This document shows positions 26,517 through 34,912 of a DNA stretch of 64,000 bases, one piece after another. Made by a program: the position numbers and the translations under genes. Positions within the stretch are counted from its first letter, which is position 1, and each line of letters starts with the position of its first letter. This DNA is from Bradyrhizobium sp. CIAT3101. GTDB taxonomy: Bacteria > Pseudomonadota > Alphaproteobacteria > Rhizobiales > Xanthobacteraceae. The stretch covers positions 8,081,001-8,145,000 of the forward strand of contig NZ_CP121634.1 in NCBI RefSeq assembly GCF_029714945.1, read 5' to 3'. Below the pieces are notes generated by a model that was given only the letters and a program-made list of their open reading frames with translations, was not told where the DNA came from and did no database searches.

Positions 26517-28214
26517 TCAGCTCAGCGCCAGCAGAAGCGCGGTGCCGATCGGCACGCCCCAGCCGGACACCGCATCGAACCCACGCCTCGCTTCGTATCC
26601 GACGCCGGGCTTCGGCCTGGATACGTTGTGGCCGATGGTGATGTCGTAGCAGACGAGATCTCCTGTCGGCCGGCCGAGCGACGATTTGCGATAGAGCAAC
26701 GGCGCGAGGAAGCGCTGCCGTTTCTCCGGCGGCAGGAGCGCATTCACGCGCGCGATGAGCGCAGCCAGGAGCGGCGCAGACGCGCTGGTTCCACCGCCGT
26801 AATCCGCCTTGCCGCGGAAGATCATCGCGTAGCCGGGCGGGCCGGCAAGCGCCGCGATGTCAGGCACGATGCGCCCCCACCGACCGGAACCGTTTAGCGA
26901 CGCAATATCGAGTCCGCGCTGCCACGCAGGGCGCCGAAAGACCTCGCTGACTCCTCCACCTGTCGCCCCGCCTCCCGCCTTCATGCGCCGCCCCGGCGTC
27001 TCCCACCACACTTGCTCCGTGACCTCGCCGCCAAGACGCGCGATCATCGTGCCACCGACCGCGAGAACGAACGGGCTGCAACTCGGAAAATCGACATGAG
27101 CGGCGCCGTCGGTCTCCTCGTCGCCCGCGCCATCGTCGCCGGAGGCGCCGCAGATCGTGATGCCCAGCGCGGCAGCCGCCTGGAGCCGCTCGTTGATGGC
27201 CGTACGTGCTGCCGGCGACCAATCACTGGAATCCTCTGCAGACCCCCAGCTTATCGACAGTGCGACCGGCCTGTCCTTGATGACGCGATTCAGTAAATCG
27301 ACCCAGCCCTTCTGATCGAACGTCGCAAAATAGACGGACAGCTCGGCACCGGGAGCCAGGCCCGCAGCCACCTCGACGTCCATCATTACCTCGCCGGTAT
27401 CGTCGAGCGCGTCCTGACGATCGTCCTTTGGCAATCGCTCGATTTGCCTGCGGTTGCGCACCGGCCAATTGATCGAGACGATCTCGACCTTGGGCCTCTT
27501 CCGACCGGATGTCCTGCAATGGAGCGCGAGGTCCTCGGCAAAATAGCCGCCACCGAACTCGGCGATTGCGATCTTCTGGCCGGCGGCATCCCCGGGCGGA
27601 AAATGATACAGCGCTTCCAGCGACGACGGGCTGAGCGGCGTCAAACCAGCACCGATCCTCGCCCTGCTCCGCCACATGACACGCCGCTGGCCGAATCCGA
27701 TCAATGCGGTGACGATCTTCTTCAGCGAAGCAGGAATCTTGTAGTCGTCCTCTCGATCACGGAATTGCCCCTGATCCTCGCTCCAATAGACGCCGAGGCG
27801 GGGCTGAAACGCCTTCTCCATCTCCGCGACGGTCCCGCTCACGCGCATGCTGCGCGTCTCAAGCGAGACCTCCTCGACCTTGAGGCCGAATTTGCGCAGA
27901 ACCTGTGACACCTTGTCGGCGTCGCTCTTCGAGGCACTGTATCTTGCCCTGAACTGGGCCCGCGACAACGCTCGACGTCCGAGCTTGTCGCCATCCGGCA
28001 ATTTCGGTCCACGCAATGTCAGCGTGATCTCGACGTGCTGACGCGGATTCTCGTCGCGCAGACGCCTGGCCCCCGCAGTCGGCGGGCGCGCACTGCCGGA
28101 CACGACAACAGGGCGCGTTACCGCACCTGCCGATCCGGCCTTGTCGTCTCGCTTTGCGACCTTGCGATGTGCGGCCGACCGGCGGCCGGTACGCGCCTTA
28201 GCCTTTGATGCCAT
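26517..28214 (-). CDS. S53 family serine-carboxyl peptidase (sedolisin/kumamolisin type), copy 1
   Basis: 565-aa acid protease precursor. A basic N-terminal tail (1-60) is followed by a pro-kumamolisin activation domain (about 60-200) and the subtilisin-fold catalytic domain. The S53 triad is visible: Glu275 and Asp279 in DDTGEVMMDVEVAAG and Ser477 in GGGTSASAPLLAAL; the oxyanion Asp is in GASGDDGAGDEE. The C-terminal Ca2+ site region is DITIGHNVSR... ending in GWGVPIG. No classical signal peptide is evident, so the export route is unclear. A paralog lies 18 kb away at 44410-46059. It is divergent from an amine oxidase gene. Confidence 0.92.
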   Translation of the reverse strand: MASKAKARTGRRSAAHRKVAKRDDKAGSAGAVTRPVVVSGSARPPTAGARRLRDENPRQHVEITLTLRGPKLPDGDKLGRRALSRAQFRARYSASKSDADKVSQVLRKFGLKVEEVSLETRSMRVSGTVAEMEKAFQPRLGVYWSEDQGQFRDREDDYKIPASLKKIVTALIGFGQRRVMWRSRARIGAGLTPLSPSSLEALYHFPPGDAAGQKIAIAEFGGGYFAEDLALHCRTSGRKRPKVEIVSINWPVRNRRQIERLPKDDRQDALDDTGEVMMDVEVAAGLAPGAELSVYFATFDQKGWVDLLNRVIKDRPVALSISWGSAEDSSDWSPAARTAINERLQAAAALGITICGASGDDGAGDEETDGAAHVDFPSCSPFVLAVGGTMIARLGGEVTEQVWWETPGRRMKAGGGATGGGVSEVFRRPAWQRGLDIASLNGSGRWGRIVPDIAALAGPPGYAMIFRGKADYGGGTSASAPLLAALIARVNALLPPEKRQRFLAPLLYRKSSLGRPTGDLVCYDITIGHNVSRPKPGVGYEARRGFDAVSGWGVPIGTALLLALS

Positions 28215-28375
28215 ATCCGAGCCCCCGCTCTCGACACGACCAAAGGTTGCAGGCTATCGTCGATCCCCGGACCCGTCAAATCTGAGGCCCGCCCGGCACT
28301 TTCCGCCGCGCGTTTCCGACCGGCCCTCGACGGTTCTGATTTTTCGATTTTGATTTCGACCTGAGGATTTCAATC

Positions 28376-29935
28376 ATGCGCTCGATTTTCGCACGCCTCA
28401 ATCGCCGCTACGGCAGGAAGTTCATCGGCTTCGACCGCCAGAAGCTCGTCAGCTCGACCCTTTCCAACGCAATGGTCGTCACCGCGGCCACACCTCCTCG
28501 CGACATGCCACGCCCGACGCGGGCGACGCCACGGCCGCGCGTCACAATCGTCGGCGCGGGACTCGGCGGCCTGATGGCCGGCTACACTCTCGCGCATTGC
28601 TGCGACGTGACGATCTTCGAGGCGCGCGAGCGCGTCGGTGGTCGCGTCTGGAGCAAGAACAAGTCGAGCGGCGTGGTCGAAGCGGGCGGCGAGCTGATCG
28701 GCTACAATCATCCGCTGTGGCTGGCCCTGGCGCGCCAATTCCGGCTGGGACTCTCGCTGTTCACACTGGACTCGAATTTCGACGCGCTCGATCTCGATAT
28801 GCCGATCTATCTCGACGGTCGAAAGATCTCGAACCCGTTCGCGCTCAAGACCCTGTTCGAGCAGATGGAGGCGGCCTTCGGCCGGATGGCAAGACGCGCG
28901 CGGCACGTGCACAAGCACGCACCCTGGCTCACGTCGGATGCCGACGCGCTGGACCAGCAATCCATGGCGGACTGGATTCGGGGCGAACATTGTTCGCGTC
29001 TCGCCAAGCTCGCGATAAAGGAGCAGTTCAGCAACGACGCAGGGCAGCCGGTCGAGCGGCAGAGCCTGCTCGCCAATTTCGCGGTGGTGCATGGCGGCGC
29101 ATTGAAGGGACATCCGGCCGCCTTCTTCACCCAGACCGAGACGCTGCGCTGCTCGGAGGGCAATCAATCGCTGGCCGAGCATCTTGCCGAGGAGATCAGG
29201 AAGGTCGGAGGGGTGGTGCATCTGTCCACGCCCGTCGTCGCTGTAGACATCGACAAGGAGGGCGTGACGATCACGCCCGAGGGGGCAGCTTCCCATCTCG
29301 CCGACTACGTCGTGCTTGCGATACCGCCGAGCCTGTGGCCGGGCGGGCGTTTCGCCAAGATCGAGATCACGCCGCAGCTCACGCCCGACCATTACATCTC
29401 GATGGGGACGGCCGTGAAATACCTCAGCCCGGTCAAGCGCCGCTTCTGGATCGACCATGGGCTGGCGCCGGCCGCGACTTCGAGCCGCTTCGGCGTCACA
29501 TGGGAAGGCACCGACAACCAGATCGCGCCGCGCGGCCGCGAGGTCGAGCTCAGCCTGTTCGCCGGCAGCAGACCGGCGCAGCTGGCCATTCGACAATGGG
29601 AACGCGGCGGCAAGACCGCGGTCGATGCCTTCTACGCCTCGCGAATCGGCCAGGTCTATCGCGGCTATCAGGACAATCTGTCCCAGCCGCCGGACTTCAT
29701 CGCGTGGCCCGCCGATCCCTGGACCGGCGCCGGCTATTCCTGCCCCGCGCCCGGCGAAGTCACGCGCGCCGGCCCGCTGCTCAACAGCGCATTTCACAAG
29801 CGCATGTATTTTGCCGGCGAGCACACCTGCTTTGCCTATTACGGCTACATGGAGGGCGCGTTGCAATCCGGCCTGAAGGCAGGGACGGCGATCCTGAGGG
29901 CAACCGGGCGCACAAGTCGGCGCCGGTCGGCCTGA
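28376..29935 (+). CDS. Flavin monoamine oxidase family protein
   Basis: 519-aa FAD-dependent amine oxidase. After an N-terminal extension of about 55 residues the FAD dinucleotide motif appears (VTIVGAGLGGLMAGYTLA), then the FEARERVGGRVWS block and the C-terminal FAD-contact region YFAGEHTCFAYYGYMEGALQSG (split here as YFAGEHTCFAYYGY and MEGALQSG). Expected reaction: oxidation of an amine to an imine/aldehyde with H2O2 release. The N-terminal tail lacks a clean Sec or Tat signal. ATG is preceded by GAGGA at 8 bases. It converges on the zinc-ribbon/Rieske/amidohydrolase operon. Substrate not assignable. Confidence 0.88.
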   Translation: MRSIFARLNRRYGRKFIGFDRQKLVSSTLSNAMVVTAATPPRDMPRPTRATPRPRVTIVGAGLGGLMAGYTLAHCCDVTIFEARERVGGRVWSKNKSSGVVEAGGELIGYNHPLWLALARQFRLGLSLFTLDSNFDALDLDMPIYLDGRKISNPFALKTLFEQMEAAFGRMARRARHVHKHAPWLTSDADALDQQSMADWIRGEHCSRLAKLAIKEQFSNDAGQPVERQSLLANFAVVHGGALKGHPAAFFTQTETLRCSEGNQSLAEHLAEEIRKVGGVVHLSTPVVAVDIDKEGVTITPEGAASHLADYVVLAIPPSLWPGGRFAKIEITPQLTPDHYISMGTAVKYLSPVKRRFWIDHGLAPAATSSRFGVTWEGTDNQIAPRGREVELSLFAGSRPAQLAIRQWERGGKTAVDAFYASRIGQVYRGYQDNLSQPPDFIAWPADPWTGAGYSCPAPGEVTRAGPLLNSAFHKRMYFAGEHTCFAYYGYMEGALQSGLKAGTAILRATGRTSRRRSA

Positions 29936-29938
29936 GCG

Positions 29939-30145
29939 TTACAGCGTCTCTTGCTGGTGCCCGCAATTCTTGCAGGCGAACTTGACGCGGCTCTGGCCTT
30001 TTTCCGCCTGGACCCGGTTTGGCGCGCCGCACTTGCCGCAGACGGCCTCGATGCGGGTCGAGCCCTGCTTCACGACGATGGTCTTCTTTTCCATCGATTC
30101 GCGGATCAGGCGCTCGGCCTCTTCACGCAGGGATTGTTTCGACAA
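29939..30145 (-). CDS. Small zinc-ribbon protein
   Basis: 68-aa protein. Residues 1-30 are a charged helix (SKQSLREEAERLIRESMEKK); residues 35-68 contain two CxxC pairs, CGKCGAPNR and CKNCGHQQ, which fit a zinc ribbon. TTG start at 30145 with GGAG 7 bases upstream. It is the last gene of the minus-strand set with the Rieske protein (72 bp gap). A role in metal-centre assembly, RNA binding or regulation cannot be separated from sequence. Confidence 0.7.
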   Translation of the reverse strand: MSKQSLREEAERLIRESMEKKTIVVKQGSTRIEAVCGKCGAPNRVQAEKGQSRVKFACKNCGHQQETL

Positions 30146-30217
30146 AGCTGGTCTCCGCCTCTGAAAGCGCGAGAGCCATATCGCACTTGCGTACGAATCT
30201 CAATCGGCAATGCCGGC

Positions 30218-30631
30218 TCAGACCTCGACAATCACATAACTGTCTTCGACATGCACCGGAAACGTTTCGGCCACATACGGGCCTTTCTGCAACTCGTCAC
30301 CGCGTTCCACCGCAACCGGATATGACCGGATCTTGAAGCGCTTGGGATCGAACCAGGACTGGCCGTTGCGCATGTCGAATTCCCAGCCGTGCCAGGGACA
30401 GCGCAGCATCTCTCCGACGCGCGAGCGCTCGTAGACGCCCGGCTCGGGCGAGGTCAGCCGCGCCACGCAGGCCGCTTTCTCCAGCGGCGCGCCTTCATGC
30501 GGGCAGCGGTTCAGGAGCGCAAAGAACTCGCCATTGACATGGAACACGACGATATCGCGGCCCGCGACGTCGACGACCTTGTTGCCGCCGGGCGGGATCT
30601 CCGAGGTGGATGCAACGATGTGACGGGCCAT
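30218..30631 (-). CDS. Rieske [2Fe-2S] ferredoxin-like protein
   Basis: 137 aa from ATG 30631. The Rieske cluster ligands are complete: Cys43 and His45 in RCPHEGAPL, Cys78 and His81 in RCPWHGWEFD. The linker is longer than in small dioxygenase ferredoxins, with an insertion (TSPEPGVYERSRVGE) between the two motifs. It starts 5 bp after the amidohydrolase stop codon, so translation is coupled. It probably carries electrons to an oxygenase, but no oxygenase alpha subunit is encoded nearby; it may instead act with an enzyme elsewhere. Confidence 0.9.
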   Translation of the reverse strand: MARHIVASTSEIPPGGNKVVDVAGRDIVVFHVNGEFFALLNRCPHEGAPLEKAACVARLTSPEPGVYERSRVGEMLRCPWHGWEFDMRNGQSWFDPKRFKIRSYPVAVERGDELQKGPYVAETFPVHVEDSYVIVEV

Positions 30632-30636
30632 GGGAC

Positions 30637-31749
30637 TCAGAACTTGTAGACCGCACGAGCATTGGTGCTGAAAATCTTCCTGCGCTCGGCCTCGGTGAGC
30701 GGCGTCTTGAAGGCAAAGCGCGGATCGTCGAAATCCCAGTGCGGATAGTCCGACGAGAACAGCAGGCGATCGACGCCGACCCATTCGATCAGCGCGCGCA
30801 GATGCCGCGCCTCGTCAGGCTCGTCAATCGGCTGGGTCGTGAACCAGAAGCTTTCGCGGACATATTCCGACGGCTTGCGCTTGAGATGCGGCACCTCGCT
30901 GCGGAACCGCTCGAAATGCTGGTCCATCCGCCACATCGCCGACGGAATCCAGCCGAAGCCGCCCTCGATGAAGACAATCTTCAGTTTGGGAAACCGTTCC
31001 GGCACGCCCTCAATCACGAGGCTGGCAAGCTGCGCCGCGATGGTGTGGGCGTTGGATTGGTGCTCCTCGACATAATAAGACGGCCAGCCGCCACCGGTCG
31101 GCGCGTGGCCGCCATAGCCGCCGACATGAATCCCGAGCGGCAGGCCCAGCGCCTGCGCGCGCTCGTAGATCGGCCAGTAGCGGCGGCGGCCGAGCGGCTC
31201 GTTGGCGCGCGGCGAGACGTTGATCTGGATGTATTCGCCGACTTTTGCGCAACGCTCGATCTCCGCTATCGCGAGATCCACACCGTCCTGTCCAACCAGG
31301 ATCGAGGCCTTCAGGCGCGGATCGCGGTGCGACCAGAACGCCAGCTGCCACTCGTTGATGGCGCGCTGGATCGCCGCGCCGAATTCGAGATTCTGCTGCG
31401 AAAAGATGAAGAGATCGAGCACCTGCAAGATCCCGAACTCGACATCGAGCGGATCGAGATGCTGCTTCTGCATGAAGGCGAGGTCTGAACCAGGCGGCCC
31501 GCCGGTCGGCGGCCAGGCGTCACGCCGCGCGATCAGCGGCGATGAGCGCGGATAGGGCGTGGTGAAGAGATAGGGCGTGCGCAGATGGCTGCCGTATTCC
31601 TTCAGATGCTGCTGCCAGCGCTTCGGCAGGAACTCGTTGAGATCGTCGTGCGAATGCAGGCTCGGATGCACGTCGCAATCGACGATGCGCAAGCGCGAAG
31701 CGGCAGGCTTCTCATCGTCGCGCAGCGGGCGGTCGATGACTTCACTCAT
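30637..31749 (-). CDS. Amidohydrolase family protein (amidohydrolase-2), A
   Basis: 370 aa from ATG 31749, with AGGAGG 5 bases upstream. TIM-barrel metal hydrolase or decarboxylase of the ACMSD-like amidohydrolase-2 family. The metal-binding start is DCDVHPSLH, and the C-terminal metal Asp is in FSSDYPHWDFDD. Family members decarboxylate or hydrolyse aromatic acids (ACMSD, gamma-resorcylate decarboxylase). It lies 14 bp after a paralog and 5 bp before the Rieske gene, forming an operon. Longer upstream frame to 32076 overlaps the paralog and is rejected. Confidence 0.88.
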   Translation of the reverse strand: MSEVIDRPLRDDEKPAASRLRIVDCDVHPSLHSHDDLNEFLPKRWQQHLKEYGSHLRTPYLFTTPYPRSSPLIARRDAWPPTGGPPGSDLAFMQKQHLDPLDVEFGILQVLDLFIFSQQNLEFGAAIQRAINEWQLAFWSHRDPRLKASILVGQDGVDLAIAEIERCAKVGEYIQINVSPRANEPLGRRRYWPIYERAQALGLPLGIHVGGYGGHAPTGGGWPSYYVEEHQSNAHTIAAQLASLVIEGVPERFPKLKIVFIEGGFGWIPSAMWRMDQHFERFRSEVPHLKRKPSEYVRESFWFTTQPIDEPDEARHLRALIEWVGVDRLLFSSDYPHWDFDDPRFAFKTPLTEAERRKIFSTNARAVYKF

Positions 31750-31763
31750 GCGAACCTCCTGGA

Positions 31764-32828
31764 TCAGTTGACGAGCGACAGCCGCGGAAACGTCTCCAGC
31801 GGATTGTCGACGCACATCTTGTCGATGATGCTCTTCGGCAGATGCGGCGGGATCGGATCGTCGCCGTCGAACTGCCAGTGCGGATAGTCGGACGCAAACA
31901 GGAACATCTTGTCGGAGCCGATCTGGTCGATGATTTCCGCGACGCTTTTGGCATCGGCGGGCGCATCGAACGGCTGCATGGTCACGCGAAAATTGTCGCG
32001 GATGATCGCGGCCGGCTCGCGCTCGACCCAGGGCACCTCGACGCGCACGCCGCGCCAGGTCTTGTTGGCCCGCCACATGAAGGCCGGCAGCCAGCTGACG
32101 CCGGACTCCATCAGCACGACGTTCAGGTTCGGAAACTTTCCGAACACGCCCTCGTAGATCAGGCTCAGGATCTGCGCCTGAAACGCCTGCGCCTCGACGA
32201 AGTAATATTCGTAGCGGTGCGACGGCCAGCCGGCCGAGCTCGGTGCCTGCCGATATTGCGTGCCGGCGTGGATCGCGAGCGGCAGCCTGTACTTTTCAGC
32301 AAGCTGGTAGACCGGCCAGAAATGCCGCCGGCCCAGCAAGGTCTCCCCCTGCGCCAGCACCAGGATGGAAACGAAGCGATTGTCGCCGGCGCGGCGCTCG
32401 ATCTCTTCGATGGCGAGATCCGGCGCCTGCATCGGTACCACGATGGAGGCGCGCAGGCGCGGGTCGCGCGAGAGCCATTCGGCGGCAATCCAGTCGTTGA
32501 TCGCCTTGCAGAAGTCCGCCGCCATGTAGGAATCGAACACGGCCTGCGCGCCATAGAGCACGTTGAGGATCGCGTGGCTCGCGCCCAGTTGCTCGAAAGC
32601 GCCCTTCTGCACCATCGCCAGATCAGAGCCGGGCTTGGCACCGTTGGCCGGCCGCCAGTCGGCGCGGCCCGAAAACGGCATGCTTGGCGGATAGGAGGTG
32701 AGGTCGAGGCCGTCGATGGCCCGGCTCACCACCTGCTCCTTCCAGTGATCACTGAGATAAGGAAGCAGCGTCGTGCGCGTGCCACCAACCGCCGGGTGGA
32801 TGTCGCAGTCGATCCGCGTCACCGCCAT
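31764..32828 (-). CDS. Amidohydrolase family protein (amidohydrolase-2), B
   Basis: 354-aa paralog of the next gene. Metal-binding start DCDIHPAVGGTRTTLLPYL and C-terminal FASDYPHWQFDGDDP. Shared blocks with protein A include PGSDLAMVQK / PGSDLAFMQK and the GRRHFWPVY / GRRRYWPIY segment. It is the first gene of the four-gene minus-strand operon amidohydrolase B, amidohydrolase A, Rieske, zinc ribbon. Two similar subunits may form a heteromer or act on successive intermediates; both are inference. Confidence 0.88.
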   Translation of the reverse strand: MAVTRIDCDIHPAVGGTRTTLLPYLSDHWKEQVVSRAIDGLDLTSYPPSMPFSGRADWRPANGAKPGSDLAMVQKGAFEQLGASHAILNVLYGAQAVFDSYMAADFCKAINDWIAAEWLSRDPRLRASIVVPMQAPDLAIEEIERRAGDNRFVSILVLAQGETLLGRRHFWPVYQLAEKYRLPLAIHAGTQYRQAPSSAGWPSHRYEYYFVEAQAFQAQILSLIYEGVFGKFPNLNVVLMESGVSWLPAFMWRANKTWRGVRVEVPWVEREPAAIIRDNFRVTMQPFDAPADAKSVAEIIDQIGSDKMFLFASDYPHWQFDGDDPIPPHLPKSIIDKMCVDNPLETFPRLSLVN

Positions 32829-33004
32829 GGATGTTTCCTCGCGCCGTCTTTATTGGCGGCGTTCTTTGCACCGCATGCGCAGAGTGCTCCGGGCCAAGCC
32901 GGTGCGCAAGGGCGCGGGCCAGCGCGATCCGTCATGGCTCGGTTGCATTTCGCAGGCGCGATATAATGCGCTTCGATCATCGCGCGCAGCTACAGCGCTG
33001 CGCA

Positions 33005-33032
33005 GGCGGCGGATGCTTTCGCATCCACCGCC
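33005..33032 (-). terminator. Hairpin downstream of yiaAB-like gene
   Basis: GGCGG-C-GGATGC pairs with GCATCC-A-CCGCC around a TTTC loop: 11 pairs and one mismatch. It lies about 40 bp after the stop of the YiaA/B-family gene (33073) in its transcription direction. The rest of the gap 32829-33072 shows no gene. Confidence 0.55.
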
Positions 33033-33072
33033 CCATGTTGAAGATGACGTCGCCCTTCGATGCGCTCTCGCC

Positions 33073-33348
33073 TCAAGCCGCCTTGGAGACTTCCATCAGC
33101 AGGCGCTCGGCCTTCGCATCCTCGATGCGGTTCACCAGCCGGCTGCTTTCGTGATTGTCGCGCACGGTCTTGGTCAAAGTGATGCAAGTCTGGATCAGCA
33201 TCACGATACCCATCGTGAGATAGCCCTTCATCCAGAGATCGATCGGCAGGAAGAAGATGCCGATGGCGACAAGAAAGGCGGAGGCTGCAAAGGACGCGTA
33301 GGTAAAGGTCACCCAGGCGCTGCTGTGGGGTTGGCCGTTCTGGTTCAT
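33073..33348 (-). CDS. YiaA/YiaB family inner membrane protein
   Basis: 91-aa protein with two transmembrane helices, about residues 17-33 (ASFAASAFLVAIGIFFL) and 40-56 (GYLTMGIVMLIQTCITL), and a conserved SSAWVTFTY start and C-terminal charged tail. AGGAGA lies 6 bases before ATG. It follows the PspA-family gene by 42 bp. Membrane location next to a membrane-repair protein suggests an envelope-stress role; the molecular function of YiaAB proteins is not established. Confidence 0.85.
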   Translation of the reverse strand: MNQNGQPHSSAWVTFTYASFAASAFLVAIGIFFLPIDLWMKGYLTMGIVMLIQTCITLTKTVRDNHESSRLVNRIEDAKAERLLMEVSKAA

Positions 33349-33390
33349 GATCGTCTCCTGTTGGTTCGATTGATGATTGAGGCGTTAAGT

Positions 33391-34086
33391 TCAGGCAGTG
33401 GGCATGCGCTTGGATTTCAACCGCGCCAGCACATCGTCAGCGGTCGTCTTGAGCCGGGGACCAAAGCCCTGTTCGGCTAATCGTTCGGCGGTCACGAGCG
33501 GACCGGTGGCCGCATCGAGCTCGACCAGCGCGTCATCGGCGGCCTGGGCTTCGATCTGCCGATCGCGCAGTCGCCTCAAGGTGCTCTCTGCTTCCGGTAG
33601 CGTGGATTCGTAAGGGCGAGCGGCTTCGATGCCGCTGCGGCGAAGCGAGCGCACCGCTTCCGAGGCGCGGGCGACACGACGGCCGCGATCGAGCTCGGTG
33701 ATGCGGGCCTGCGCATTTGCGACGTGCCGCTTCAGCCGGGCGATCTCGGTCGCGAACAACGCGCGCGCGGTCAGCGCCGCGTCGCGATCGGCCTCGAGGC
33801 CGGCGATGGCTTCGGCCGCCTCCTTGGCGAGATCCTCGCGGCCGCCATCGAGCGCTGCGACCGCGCGGGTCTCGAGATCGGCGATGCGGGCGACGGTCGC
33901 CTCGAGCTTGCCGCCTTCCTGCTGGTCCTGGGCGATCGCCAGCGCCAGCGTCCGCTTGCCGCGCTCGACGGCAGCAGCCGCATCGCGCATCTGCTGGTCG
34001 AGGATCAGAAGAGCCGTCCGGTCTTCCAGCTCCTCGCCGGCGGCGGCCATGCTGCCGCGGAAAAGTGTGACTACGGTCTTGAACAT
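33391..34086 (-). CDS. PspA/IM30 family protein
   Basis: 231 aa from ATG 34086, preceded by GGGAG. Long alpha-helical coiled coil from about residue 25 to 190, beginning MFKTVVTLFRGSMAAAGEEL with the amphipathic helix 1 that binds membranes in PspA. Compared with E. coli PspA the sequence is divergent and Ala/Arg-rich. Members bind stressed membranes. It is the first gene of a unit with yiaAB and is divergent from a TetR regulator, replacing the PspF/sigma-54 system of enterics. Three palindromic operators lie in the shared promoter. Confidence 0.85.
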   Translation of the reverse strand: MFKTVVTLFRGSMAAAGEELEDRTALLILDQQMRDAAAAVERGKRTLALAIAQDQQEGGKLEATVARIADLETRAVAALDGGREDLAKEAAEAIAGLEADRDAALTARALFATEIARLKRHVANAQARITELDRGRRVARASEAVRSLRRSGIEAARPYESTLPEAESTLRRLRDRQIEAQAADDALVELDAATGPLVTAERLAEQGFGPRLKTTADDVLARLKSKRMPTA

Positions 34087-34102
34087 TTGCAGCTCCCTGT
34101 TA

Positions 34103-34174
34103 TGAGCGTTGCTCACAAATGATTAGTAGCAACAATCTTGAACATCGTTCAATAATTATTTGAGCGACGCTCAA
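34103..34174. promoter_or_regulatory. Three palindromic TetR-type operators
   Basis: TGAGCGTTGCTCA at 34103-34115, TTGAACATCGTTCAA at 34138-34152 and TTGAGCGACGCTCAA at 34160-34174. All have 5-6-bp perfect arms around a 3-nt centre and fit TTGArCnnnGyTCAA. They lie between the divergent pspA-type and TetR genes; the first is 17 bp upstream of the pspA ATG and the third 16 bp upstream of the tetR ATG, so repressor binding would block both. Confidence 0.75.
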
Positions 34175-34189
34175 GATTTTGGTTAACGA

Positions 34190-34798
34190 ATGACTAAAGC
34201 CTTGGAACGTCGGGAGAAACAGCGGGCGGACCTGATTCTGTCGGCGGAGCGGATGATCGCGACCCGTGGCTTGGCCGGCCTGAAAACCCGCGATTTGGCC
34301 CGCGAGATCGGCTGCGCCAATGGTGCGGTCTACAATCTCGTTGCCGATGTGGACGAGCTGGTCCTGCGCGTCGGCTCGCGCACGCTGCTCCGGCTCGACG
34401 AGGCGCTCAGCGCGGCGGTGCGCGCGGGCAATCCATCGCCAAAGGAGACGCTGGTCCGCATCGCAATTGCCTATTGCGATTTCGCCGCAGAAAATCTCCA
34501 GCTCTGGCGCGCCCTGTTCGAGCACCGCATGGAGATCGAGAAGGCCCTGCCCGACTGGTCGGTCGATGACCAGTTGCAGTTGTTTCGCCACATCTACCAG
34601 CCGTTGGCTGCGCTGTTGCCAAAGCGAGATGCCGAGGAGCTCGGCATCACCGCACGCAGCCTGTTCTCGGCCGTGCATGGCATGGTGGCACTGGGACTTG
34701 AGCAAAGGCTGGTCGCGGTTCCCCTTCCGGCGCTGCGCAAGGAGATCGCGAGCCTCGTACGCGCGATGATCGACGGGCTAGTTGCGCCGGCGGCGTAG
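34190..34798 (+). CDS. TetR/AcrR family transcriptional regulator
   Basis: 202-aa repressor. Residues about 10-58 form the helix-turn-helix (ADLILSAERMIATRGLAGLK, DLAREIGCANGAVYNLVADV). The C-terminal domain (about 80-200) is of the TetR_C_33/WHG type. It is divergent from the pspA-yiaAB unit and almost certainly binds the three palindromes in between, repressing its own and the pspA promoter. The inducer is unknown; membrane-active compounds would fit the context. Confidence 0.92.
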   Translation: MTKALERREKQRADLILSAERMIATRGLAGLKTRDLAREIGCANGAVYNLVADVDELVLRVGSRTLLRLDEALSAAVRAGNPSPKETLVRIAIAYCDFAAENLQLWRALFEHRMEIEKALPDWSVDDQLQLFRHIYQPLAALLPKRDAEELGITARSLFSAVHGMVALGLEQRLVAVPLPALRKEIASLVRAMIDGLVAPAA

Positions 34799-34912
34799 CG
34801 GCCGAGAATACGCAGCGAAGCCGGCGACTGACTAAAATTTCGTCTGTCGCATCACAGCCGACCCGCTTAGCTTTCGCCGCGTCCCGTCCTCCCTGCTCTT
34901 CCCGGAGTTCCC

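Noticed and set aside
32829..33072. Possible tRNA or small RNA in the gap between amidohydrolase B and yiaAB
   Set aside because: Only one hairpin (33005-33032) is convincing; no cloverleaf, promoter or CCA pattern.
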